The notes under the pieces: model-generated
Told to the model about the DNA's origin: nothing
What the model saw: the letters and a program-made list of their open reading frames with translations, nothing else
The model's database searches: none
Part shown: one piece after another, positions 27,031-34,854 of the stretch
How positions within the stretch are numbered: position 1 is the first letter of the stretch
How the letters are laid out: each line of letters opens with the position of its first letter
Assembly: GCA_017985985.1 (NCBI GenBank)
Contig: JAGNWK010000001.1
Coordinates: forward strand, 34,494-98,493
Direction: 5' to 3'
DNA length: 64,000 bases
Origin: Oligoflexales bacterium
GTDB lineage: Bacteria; Bdellovibrionota_B; Oligoflexia; Oligoflexales; Bog-1112
Position numbers and translations under genes: made by a program

Positions 27031-28502
27031 AGATTCCGGGATTTGACCGATGCTCTTCAAAGTGTAGAAGTTTGATCTTGAGGTGGAGATCACAGTTCGA
27101 GCTGAACCGTCAGCTCGGTCAGTTGACCCTTTACATGTTCTCTATCTTCATTTTCATTTTGTTCTCCTTACTTCTTCATAAAGAACGTTTTAATCGGAAA
27201 ATAGATCTTACAAGAGATCTGAGCCATACGTTATCCAAAGAAACAGTGAATGTGATCTCTAAGCTCAGAGAGCAAGCGCAGGCTTCTTCTCAATCTCTTC
27301 AGGTCCTCGTGTATGTGAAGGATCCAGAAATTCAGCGAAATATTCAAAGACTTCTTTATCTTTACCAAGAAGCTGGTGCATCTTTCGATCTTGAGTTTCT
27401 AGACCCAACCATCCATTCCTTGAGAGCGCGACTCGATAAAATCACGACACCTTACAGCATGGTTTTAAAGTGGGATGGAGAAGAAAGTGTTCTTCATCAA
27501 GTTAATGAAGAGAGTCTGACTAATTCCATACTCTATCTTCTTAAGAAGACGAGAGCTAAGAGTGTGTGCTTTACCAGTTCGAATGGGGAGCCCTCTTTGA
27601 TGGATGAAAGTCCTCAGGGAATGAAGATACTTGCTGAGCGTTTAAAAAATTTTCGGTATGAAGTCCTAGCGATCCCGTCTTCTTCAAATGCAGAGAATTT
27701 GTTTGAGCAGTGCATGATTCTTGTCGTAGCCAGTCCTCAATTTAATCTGCCTATTTCAGATATTAAAATTTTTAAGGACTACTTGGATAGAGGCCGGTCT
27801 ATGCTTGTCATGGTGGATGCCATGCGGCCGACAGATACTTTGAATTCCTTCCTGAGTCTTTATGGACTTGAGTATAGCAATGACTTTATCATTTTGAGGT
27901 CAGAGGATAAACGGGCGGCTCTGTTTGGTCATAATACGGCTATTATCGATTCTCTTGATAAAGATCATCCTATTACAAAGGCTTTTCTTCAAAATGGTTT
28001 TAAAGTATTGCAAGTCGCTGAGAGCCGTTCTCTTCGGCTGGTCTCTCGGCCTCAGGAGCAAGCTGATGAACGGGGAGTGGAAGACCCTGTTCGTGTTAAG
28101 ATTCTAGCAAGAACATCCGCAAGCAATGTTCAAATTCCTGAGGTGTATACATTAGAGGATTTGAATATGGTTGAAACAAAAGATCTCGGTCATGCTCCTC
28201 TGCCTTTTTTTGCCTTGGCAGAAAAGAAGAACATGAGACTGGCCGTCTTTGGTTCAGCTCAAATGATTTTAAATCAGGGTTTTAATCGCAGAAATAGTAG
28301 CGAAATTATTCTCAATACGATCAGTTATTTGACGCGTGATGAGGATTACATAGCTCTTAATCCGAAGGCAGAGGATTCTAGTTTGTTTAAAATAGAATCA
28401 CGGTCGGATCTCTATCTTCTGTTGTTTCTCTGTTTTGCTTACCCCTTTCTCTACCTTTTTATGGGCGCTTCTTTTTTGTTTTTCAGGAAAAAATATAGAT
28501 GA
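27021..28502 (+). CDS. GldG-like auxiliary protein (ABC_transp_aux domain, copy 1)
   Basis: A 493-residue protein anchored by an N-terminal membrane segment (about residues 35-52) and a C-terminal one (about 470-488), with a large periplasmic region between. The segment LTRDLSHTLSKETVNVISKL and the later DYLDRGRSMLVMVDA match GldG-like proteins found beside ABC-2 permeases. In Bacteroidetes the family supports gliding; elsewhere its role is unclear. It overlaps both neighbours, so it belongs to a tightly coupled operon. Confidence 0.8.
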   Translation: MEMKIPGFDRCSSKCRSLILRWRSQFELNRQLGQLTLYMFSIFIFILFSLLLHKERFNRKIDLTRDLSHTLSKETVNVISKLREQAQASSQSLQVLVYVKDPEIQRNIQRLLYLYQEAGASFDLEFLDPTIHSLRARLDKITTPYSMVLKWDGEESVLHQVNEESLTNSILYLLKKTRAKSVCFTSSNGEPSLMDESPQGMKILAERLKNFRYEVLAIPSSSNAENLFEQCMILVVASPQFNLPISDIKIFKDYLDRGRSMLVMVDAMRPTDTLNSFLSLYGLEYSNDFIILRSEDKRAALFGHNTAIIDSLDKDHPITKAFLQNGFKVLQVAESRSLRLVSRPQEQADERGVEDPVRVKILARTSASNVQIPEVYTLEDLNMVETKDLGHAPLPFFALAEKKNMRLAVFGSAQMILNQGFNRRNSSEIILNTISYLTRDEDYIALNPKAEDSSLFKIESRSDLYLLLFLCFAYPFLYLFMGASFLFFRKKYR

Positions 28503-28639
28503 AAAAGTGGAAAGCTAGGATCACTTTTCTTGTTTTTTTACTTATAGTCATTCTGTCCTTGAGCTATTTGGATGAATTTTTATCGTTTGAAAAGGAGCAA
28601 AAGAAGAAAGACGGACCAGAGATTTTTGTTATGCCCTGA
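28499..28639 (+). CDS. 46-residue membrane peptide in the DUF4340 position
   Basis: A short frame starting in the ATGA overlap with the GldG-like stop. It encodes a basic N terminus, one membrane segment (TFLVFLLIVILSLSYL) and a charged tail rich in Glu and Lys. It is too short for most gene callers. The second cluster has a full 364-residue DUF4340 gene at the equivalent place, which also begins with one membrane anchor, so this may be a truncated relative or an independent small protein. Confidence 0.55.
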   Translation: MKKWKARITFLVFLLIVILSLSYLDEFLSFEKEQKKKDGPEIFVMP

Positions 28640-28687
28640 AGCCTAAACGTGCCCCTCACAAAGAAATTCTCTAATAAAGGGTTTTTT

Positions 28688-30022
28688 ATGAAAAAAATAA
28701 TGGTGATCTTGCTCCTCTGTTCAAGCACTCTCTCGGCGCAGGACGATGCGGTTCAAACAAGTTCTACTTCCGAACTAGGAACCTTGGATTTGGAAACCAT
28801 CATTCAAAGAACTATAGTGCACTCTAAGGCTATTGAGAGAGCCCAGCATGATCTCAATGCCCAGGTGGAGAGGACAAGAAGCAATTGGGCTAACGTAGCT
28901 CCCAGGGTTCAAGCCGATTACAACGAGCTTCACTTCAAGGATAAGTTAATCGCCCCATTTGGACCGCAGTCTCTTCTGGTTCGAAACGATAAAAGCAAAA
29001 CTGGGACTCTGTCTATTGTGCAGCCTATTACTGGTCTTTATGCATTGAGTGAGAAAGCTCACTTTGAAGAGGAGCAGAAGCATCTGAGCGAGCTAGATGT
29101 GAAAATTACGACTAGAGATCTAAGTTTTAGTGTGGCTGAGGTTTATGTGAGGGCCATTCAAGCTAAAAATATGCAGCAGGTTCTCAAGGATTCAGTCTTT
29201 GCAGTTGAACAGCAGAGGGACAATGCTCGAATCCTGGAGAGGGCTGGTCGTATAACTCATGCTGACACACTTCGCTTTGAGCTCGCACTCTCGGAGGCTA
29301 AGGCTGCAGCGAGCAAAGTTCATGCCCAACTCGAAATTCTTAGAGGGCATCTAGCTGAAGTCATTGGGGAGAAGTCGTTGTCTATCGATGCGATCCCAAC
29401 AAATCTTCCTGAGCTCAAACAGGATGCCCTTCCTTCACCGGACATTTTGATTGAAGAGGCTCAAAGAACGAGGTTGGATCTTGACAAAGCCAGATCAGCG
29501 AAACGAATGGTTGAATTCGGTACCAAACTAGCTTATGCCCAATTTTCACCGCAAGTTAATCTTTTTGCCCGCTGGGAAAAAAACTTTGGGGAGCTTACGG
29601 CTTTATCGGGAGAGAGAGTTACACCCGTCTATGGGGTTCAGGTGACCTGGCAAATTTGGAATAATGGAAGTCAGATTTTTGATTTGAGAGAAAGCTTTGA
29701 ACGAGAAGCTGCCAGTCGGGCTGGCTATGAAGAAGCTGAAAAATGGGTTCGCCTTGATGCTCTGAAGTCAGTCGAAGAGGCTAAATCTCTTATTGAAACT
29801 CGAGAACTCGCTAAAGTCGCTGTGCAGCAGGCCGAAGAGGCTTACCGGATAGAAGAGGCCCAGTTCAGGACGGGTAATAAATCTTCTACTGATCTTGTTT
29901 TGACCCATTCCGCCCTGTCAGGAGCTCGGGGTCGTTTTGTATCGGCTCAGGCTGATTTGGTCTTGGCTCATTTTCAGGTACAGAAAGCTCGAGGGGTAGA
30001 AAGACCGATGGTTTCTCTCTAA
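28688..30022 (+). CDS. TolC-like outer-membrane protein
   Basis: A roughly 444-residue outer-membrane factor. I choose ATG 28688 because it opens a clean signal peptide (MKKIMVILLLCSSTLSAQ); 13 extra residues are possible upstream. The long alpha-helical repeats of the family are evident, with FREQ-type helices such as VEQQRDNARILERAGRITHAD and the equivalent YRIEEAQFRTGNKSSTD in the second half. It follows the first Gld-type cluster by 48 bases, suggesting the ABC system may be paired with an outer-membrane duct. Confidence 0.87.
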   Translation: MKKIMVILLLCSSTLSAQDDAVQTSSTSELGTLDLETIIQRTIVHSKAIERAQHDLNAQVERTRSNWANVAPRVQADYNELHFKDKLIAPFGPQSLLVRNDKSKTGTLSIVQPITGLYALSEKAHFEEEQKHLSELDVKITTRDLSFSVAEVYVRAIQAKNMQQVLKDSVFAVEQQRDNARILERAGRITHADTLRFELALSEAKAAASKVHAQLEILRGHLAEVIGEKSLSIDAIPTNLPELKQDALPSPDILIEEAQRTRLDLDKARSAKRMVEFGTKLAYAQFSPQVNLFARWEKNFGELTALSGERVTPVYGVQVTWQIWNNGSQIFDLRESFEREAASRAGYEEAEKWVRLDALKSVEEAKSLIETRELAKVAVQQAEEAYRIEEAQFRTGNKSSTDLVLTHSALSGARGRFVSAQADLVLAHFQVQKARGVERPMVSL

Positions 30023-30049
30023 TAGTTTTCGCGAATGGTGAGGTTATCT

Positions 30050-31087
30050 ATGCTGATGGAAATAAAAACCTGTGGAAATTGCAAACGTTCTTTTTCCAAG
30101 GAAGCAGACTTTTTGAGTGGTACCAAGCGGTGGCGTCTATGCAATATGAATAACCTATGGTTTGACTGCACTTGTGGATCCACTCTGATGATACCAAAAG
30201 GGAAATACCCTTGGTATTCACCCAGTATGGGGATGAGTACTCAGGCTGGAGCTATATTCAATAGAATTTCACAGATCTCGAGTTTACCTCATATTCCCTC
30301 AGCTATTATGGAGCTACAAGTTCTTCTTGTGAGCCCTGATGTAGAGATGGAGGAGATTGTCCGGTCGGTCAAGAAGGATCCCTTTCTTGCAAGTGAAATT
30401 CTTCGCATTGCTGAAAATTTAAAAAGTACGAGGGACATGTCTCCTTCCCCGATGGGGTCTCTGAAGCATGCCATTGCTTATGTAGGGCGAAAAAATCTTA
30501 GCAGTTTGGTTATGGCTGCAGCTATCCGCTCCTTTTCCCTGCAAACTAAAATATTTAACGAAGACGCCTTCTGGACCCATTCGTTCCTCACGGCATCTAT
30601 TGCAGAAGCTTTAGCTATCCGTTTGGGTTTTGCTGCGGAGGGAGATCACATCTATATAGCTGGTTGCCTTTGTAATCTTGGGAAACTTATCTCTGCTCTT
30701 TGTTTTCCTGATGAGACAGATCAGGTACAGCTTATGATCGATGACGTAAAGACGATGTCGAGTTGGGAGAAAATTGAGAAGCAGTTCAATCTTCCGAGCC
30801 ACTGTTCTCTTGGAGAGGTCGGGGGAGCGCTGTGGGGACTGCCTCCTCTTGTTATCGATGCAGCTAGGTATCATCATTCAGAGGATTTGCCTGAAGAATA
30901 TGCTTCCTCAGATTTGATCTCTATTGTGAGTCTCTCTAACTTGCTCTCTCATTGGATTATGCTCGAACCTCATCGTATCGATCCTTATAAGCTTAACATC
31001 TTTGCGAAACGTTTGAATTTTTCGAAAGAAGATTTAGATCAACTCGCTAAAACTTACTCTTCCTTTCGATCTTTGATTCGAGCTTAA
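30050..31087 (+). CDS. HDOD-domain protein with N-terminal zinc-ribbon-like segment
   Basis: About 345 residues. The N terminus carries CGNCKRSF and CNMNNLWFDCTCGS, a four-to-five cysteine pattern typical of a zinc ribbon. A HDOD domain follows (SLPHIPSAIMELQVLLVSPD, DPFLASEILRIAEN, LKHAIAYVGRKNL). HDOD is a catalytically reduced HD fold used in bacterial signalling. ATG codons at 30035 and 30056 are alternative starts; GAGG lies 6 bases before 30050. It is probably co-transcribed with the TolC-like gene. Confidence 0.85.
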   Translation: MLMEIKTCGNCKRSFSKEADFLSGTKRWRLCNMNNLWFDCTCGSTLMIPKGKYPWYSPSMGMSTQAGAIFNRISQISSLPHIPSAIMELQVLLVSPDVEMEEIVRSVKKDPFLASEILRIAENLKSTRDMSPSPMGSLKHAIAYVGRKNLSSLVMAAAIRSFSLQTKIFNEDAFWTHSFLTASIAEALAIRLGFAAEGDHIYIAGCLCNLGKLISALCFPDETDQVQLMIDDVKTMSSWEKIEKQFNLPSHCSLGEVGGALWGLPPLVIDAARYHHSEDLPEEYASSDLISIVSLSNLLSHWIMLEPHRIDPYKLNIFAKRLNFSKEDLDQLAKTYSSFRSLIRA

Positions 31088-31100
31088 TCCCAGTGTTTTT

Positions 31101-31964
31101 TTAGGTTCGCATAGGTTCCAGCCAGGGAAGGAGTAAACCCATACTCTGTTCTAGCATCTGCCCTTCCTTACTCAGAAGTCTATGCTGGGACGAGGGGAGA
31201 ACACTCAGTTTGAGTGTTTCAGGCCATCTGTGCCGCTGGAACCAGCGTTGAAGAAAGTCTGGTTTACATAGAGGATCTTCCCCTGCACAGAGAAGGTAGC
31301 TAGGCAGTTTAAGGACTTGTAAGGTTTTTCGGACTTGGGACATAGCGTCGAGGAGCTCGTTAGCCAATTGGTTGCTGATCTGAGAAGGGCTGAGAGGGCC
31401 GAATAGCCCCCGATGCGCTCGGAACTCTAGACCGGTGAAGTTTGGGCATAAGCCCCTAGGGGTATGGAAGTTAGGAGCTATCTGCGAGAGAATTTGGATC
31501 ATTTTTCGAGAAAAATTACCAAGGGGAGGGTCCAGAAAGAGTAATGGTGACGTTAGAACAAGTCCTGCACAGAATTGGGTGTATTCAGCGGCCAGGAAAA
31601 GGGCGACGAGGGCACCGGCTCCTTGTCCAATCAGGATTGGCTTTTGCCCATCCTCGTTGTATTTCACCCATGTGAGCACTTGCAGAAGGTCAAGGATAAG
31701 TTGGTTGAGGTGCGCAGATGAGGCTGTGTTCTTTTGGTCTTGTAAACTCCATCTCATGTCAAAACCATAGACGTGAAAACGGGTTTGCAGGCAGTACTCC
31801 GAGAAAGCAGCATAGTTCTCGAAGGTTTCTCCTAAGTCATGGACGATAATAATGGGAGTGTTTTTCATTCCTCCCAAAACTGAACCCTGGATAGAGACAG
31901 TAGATCCCTTGTGATCGACAGGGCAGATATAAGTGACTGTTTTTTTGACGGAAGAATTCATCAA
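31101..31964 (-). CDS. Alpha/beta-hydrolase homologue lacking the catalytic serine
   Basis: A 287-residue protein with the layout of a serine hydrolase of the monoacylglycerol-lipase type: PIIIVHDLGETFENYAAF (oxyanion region), an elbow, AGEDPLCKPDF (acid, D230) and SSQHRLL (His 261). The nucleophile elbow reads GQGAG (residues 113-117), so the expected GxSxG serine is glycine 115. It is probably inactive as a serine hydrolase and may be a binding protein. No signal peptide. It ends 14 bases from the convergent HDOD gene. Confidence 0.8.
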   Translation of the reverse strand: MMNSSVKKTVTYICPVDHKGSTVSIQGSVLGGMKNTPIIIVHDLGETFENYAAFSEYCLQTRFHVYGFDMRWSLQDQKNTASSAHLNQLILDLLQVLTWVKYNEDGQKPILIGQGAGALVALFLAAEYTQFCAGLVLTSPLLFLDPPLGNFSRKMIQILSQIAPNFHTPRGLCPNFTGLEFRAHRGLFGPLSPSQISNQLANELLDAMSQVRKTLQVLKLPSYLLCAGEDPLCKPDFLQRWFQRHRWPETLKLSVLPSSQHRLLSKEGQMLEQSMGLLLPWLEPMRT

Positions 31965-31983
31965 AGCTACCTTTGTTTATTTT

Positions 31984-32119
31984 TTGGGAGAAACCAGCTG
32001 CGCACCCATTCGACGGAGCCTGCCCTGAGCACCCATTCGACGGAGCCTGCCCTGAGCGGAGTCGAACGGGCTCAGGGCAGGCTCCGTCGAACGGGCTCAG
32101 GGCAAGGTTTTCTCCCAAA
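31984..32119. repeat. GACGGAGCCTGCCCTGAG repeat nested in a hairpin
   Basis: Two perfect 27-base direct copies (32003-32029 and 32030-32056), each starting CACCCATTCGACGG, are followed by inverted copies to about 32103. The outer flanks TTTGGGAGAAACC and GGTTTTCTCCCAAA pair with each other and resemble arms of the CTGCGCAG-core hairpins; the left flank even continues AGCTGCGCA. It lies downstream of bamD. Confidence 0.8.
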
Positions 32120-32140
32120 TCCTCTTCCTTGCTTTGGCTC

Positions 32141-32935
32141 TTAGAGAGAGCTAGCCTTAGATCGGAGTTCTCCTGCCTTCTTTAAGATCTCTTCTGGACT
32201 TAGATCTCTAATCCAGAGATTCGCACTCTTCTTCGGTCCATCCTTTTCATTTTGAGCTTGCTCTTTGCTTTGGGTGGCTAGCTTTTCTAGTGCATCAGCC
32301 GTTTTTTCCAATGAACGTTTGAGCAAGACTTTGTCGGATGGGTATTTCTCGGCGATGCTGTTAAACTTATAGGCACAGGCGTGCCAGAGGCCCTGCTTGC
32401 AGTAGAAGTTAGCGACGAACTCTTCGGAACCCTGAATTCTTTTCAGACCTTTTTGTTTTAAGTCTATCGCCTGTTGAGTGTAGCTGCTCTGGGGGTGTTG
32501 CTCAATAAGGGTTTGCCATTCTTTTAAGGCAAGTTCAGTATATTCTTGCTCTCTATCGAGGTCGGCAGGGGCGTCTTGCCAGTAGGACATGCCTACCCGG
32601 AAAAGAGCAAAATCGACCTGAGCGTGTTTTGGGTGTAGCTTCACAAATTCCTTATAGGAAGCAGCGCTTTCTACATAATGACCAAGTTCAAATTGACAGT
32701 CCGCCAAAAGAAGCTCAGCCTCAACCGCATATCGACTATAGGGGAAGCGTGCTTTGAATTCGCCTAATTTTTTAGAGGCTATTTCATAATTCTTGTCGTC
32801 ATAGGGCTCCTTGGCTATGCCGTATGAGGCCTGTGGGTTATTGGGATCCAGTTCCTTTTCTGTACAAGAGAGGGCTAGAGGTAGGCCGATGAGCCCTGTC
32901 CTAAAAATCCACGCAAGAATATTTTTTCTTAGCAA
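32141..32935 (-). CDS. bamD: Outer-membrane assembly lipoprotein BamD
   Basis: A 264-residue lipoprotein (lipobox LALSC, Cys 24) of the BamD/ComL family, which works with BamA to insert beta-barrels in the outer membrane. Tetratricopeptide repeats are visible: EIASKKLGEFKARFPYSRYAVEAELLLADCQF, then SAASYKEFVKLHPKHAQVDFALF. The motif DQEYTELALKEWQTL-like and the C-terminal VANFYCKQGLWHACAYKFNSI match the family. Essential in most Gram-negatives, confirming an outer membrane. Confidence 0.9.
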   Translation of the reverse strand: MLRKNILAWIFRTGLIGLPLALSCTEKELDPNNPQASYGIAKEPYDDKNYEIASKKLGEFKARFPYSRYAVEAELLLADCQFELGHYVESAASYKEFVKLHPKHAQVDFALFRVGMSYWQDAPADLDREQEYTELALKEWQTLIEQHPQSSYTQQAIDLKQKGLKRIQGSEEFVANFYCKQGLWHACAYKFNSIAEKYPSDKVLLKRSLEKTADALEKLATQSKEQAQNEKDGPKKSANLWIRDLSPEEILKKAGELRSKASSL

Positions 32936-33016
32936 TTTTGAGGTCCTTGTTTGCCTAATGTTATGTTGTACTTGCTTTTGACCGACACTAAATGAGTGGA
33001 GGACTAGCTAAGGTCT

Positions 33017-33982
33017 ATGAACAAAAAAGCACAAAGAGTTGGAATAGGCAAGGGCCGCAAGCGTCTCTTGATTCTTTTGCCTTTCGCTTTGTCCATTGCT
33101 CTTCATCTTCTAGGTTTGTGGCAGCTCAATCCTGGAAGGGAGAAGCAGAAACTTGAAGCGGAAAAATCAGCAAACCGGGCTTCTATCCCTATAAAGATAC
33201 ATCTAGCCAAAGAAAAGAAGGCTCCCCCAAAAGAAGAAATGGAGTCCAAAAGAATTGTTGAAAATAAGCTACTGCAGACGGAAACCCCTGAGAAATATGA
33301 GGCACTGGCGGAAGTCGATCACAAAACAGGGAAAGAACAGATAAAGGTAAAGAGAATCCTCCAAAAGGAGAAAGCTTTATCTCCGGGACGAATGCCTGCT
33401 TTTAGTAAAAAAGAAGCTTCGAAGCAGAACATTACAAAAAGGGAAGCTCTCCTGGAAAAATCATCGGGCAACACTTCAGAACCATCTCTTCTCTCTGACG
33501 CAAAGAAAAAAATACAAAAAAATGAGAAAGGTCTCCGTACTGAAAAAGGTTCGAATCCTTATGCGAGTCTAGTTCTCAAGGCTAAGGACATGATGAATCA
33601 GGATCTTAGCGAGGGAGGGTATTTAGATTCTGGGGATGACGAAGAAGGAGAAACTCTTGATCTCAATACGAAGGAGTTTCGTTATATTGGATATTTTACA
33701 GGATTGAGGAAGGCTATCGAGTTGGCATGGGTCTACCCTTATGACGCCGCTCGTAGAGGTCTACAAGGGAAGGTTCAACTTCGGTTCACCATCAAAGCTG
33801 ATGGCAAAATCAGTAGACTTGCAGTCCTTCAGACATCTGGACATGAAACTCTAGATCAGGCGATTGTAGAGGCTATTAAGGTGGCAGCTCCGTTTGCTCC
33901 TCTCCCTAAAGGATTCAATAAGGAAAATTTAACCATCACAGGTAGTTTTAATTACGTACTGAGTGGTGTTTCTTCCTACTAG
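33017..33982 (+). CDS. TonB-family energy transducer
   Basis: A 321-residue inner-membrane-anchored protein. One membrane segment near the N terminus (LLILLPFALSIALHLLGLW) is followed by a long Lys/Glu-rich periplasmic linker (about residues 45-210). The C-terminal TonB domain reads GLQGKVQLRFTIKADGKISRL then VLQTSGHETLDQAI. It would span the periplasm to energise outer-membrane receptors. The linker lacks the Pro-rich stretch of E. coli TonB. No ExbB/ExbD genes are in the window, so TolA-like roles remain possible. Confidence 0.85.
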   Translation: MNKKAQRVGIGKGRKRLLILLPFALSIALHLLGLWQLNPGREKQKLEAEKSANRASIPIKIHLAKEKKAPPKEEMESKRIVENKLLQTETPEKYEALAEVDHKTGKEQIKVKRILQKEKALSPGRMPAFSKKEASKQNITKREALLEKSSGNTSEPSLLSDAKKKIQKNEKGLRTEKGSNPYASLVLKAKDMMNQDLSEGGYLDSGDDEEGETLDLNTKEFRYIGYFTGLRKAIELAWVYPYDAARRGLQGKVQLRFTIKADGKISRLAVLQTSGHETLDQAIVEAIKVAAPFAPLPKGFNKENLTITGSFNYVLSGVSSY

Positions 33983-33999
33983 GAACCATTCATCGAGAT

Positions 34000-34788
34000 C
34001 TACTCTTTTCCTTTTGGCAGCCAGATTTCGAGAAGAGTTCCAGCTTCCGTACTAGTGACATTAATTTTAGCTCCCAATTTATCCAAATTTTTTTTAACAA
34101 TAGACATCCCGAGCCCACTGCCGAAAGAAACTTTGGGATGAAATCGAGTGAACATTTTAAAGACTTCGGTCTGATGCTCTTTTGGTATACCGAGGCCATT
34201 GTCCTCAATTTTTATCAAGATTTCCTCCTCTTGTTCAGAGATATAAATATTTACAAATTTATGGGGACGTCCTGGATGACAATATTTTATGCCATTCGAA
34301 ATAAGATTTTCTAAAATCTGAGTGATTCGTAATGTGTTAGAGTAATAGGGCGCCGTTAATTTTACGTCAGTCGATATCACAACATGATTCGTGGAGATGA
34401 GATCGGATAAACGTTCCTTAATTGTATCGATAATGGTGTTAAAATCTATCAGTTCGTTCTCGGTTTCTTTGAGGTCAGCTATTGCTAAATTGAGAATATC
34501 TTCTACCAAAAGATCTAATTTTTTTGTTTGTTCGATGATTTTTCGTAAATTCAATTTTGCTTCATCCAGATTTCCTGTTGCGATATTCTTTTCGATATGT
34601 CGAGCATAGCTCTGGATGGTTTTCATTGGAGCTCTTAGATCATGTGATGTTCTGTATGCAAATTGCGAGAGCTCCTCATTGGCATGCTGCAGCTCTAAGT
34701 TTTTCTTTTCCATCACCCTCTGAATCTCATCTTTTCGTTCGGTGATGTCAATAAATAAGTCAGTCTTTTCTTCGATGTCTTTTTTCAT
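34000..34788 (-). CDS. Short sensor histidine kinase without sensory domain
   Basis: A 262-residue kinase. The H box is SQFAYRTSHDLRAPMKTI (His 49), the N box LISNGIKYCHPG, the G1 box DNGLGIP and the G2 box GSGLGMSIVKKN, so the catalytic core is complete. The first 20 residues contain LFIDITERKDEI, the usual end of a PAC motif, but no PAS domain precedes it; the upstream 66 bases carry no in-frame start. It is therefore probably an N-terminally truncated PAS kinase. No membrane segment is visible and no partner response regulator is adjacent. Confidence 0.85.
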   Translation of the reverse strand: MKKDIEEKTDLFIDITERKDEIQRVMEKKNLELQHANEELSQFAYRTSHDLRAPMKTIQSYARHIEKNIATGNLDEAKLNLRKIIEQTKKLDLLVEDILNLAIADLKETENELIDFNTIIDTIKERLSDLISTNHVVISTDVKLTAPYYSNTLRITQILENLISNGIKYCHPGRPHKFVNIYISEQEEEILIKIEDNGLGIPKEHQTEVFKMFTRFHPKVSFGSGLGMSIVKKNLDKLGAKINVTSTEAGTLLEIWLPKGKE

Positions 34789-34854
34789 ATTCCGATGATT
34801 CCTTATAATGAATGTGCTCTTTTGAAGAAAATCACATTGTTGGTAAAGAAAACG

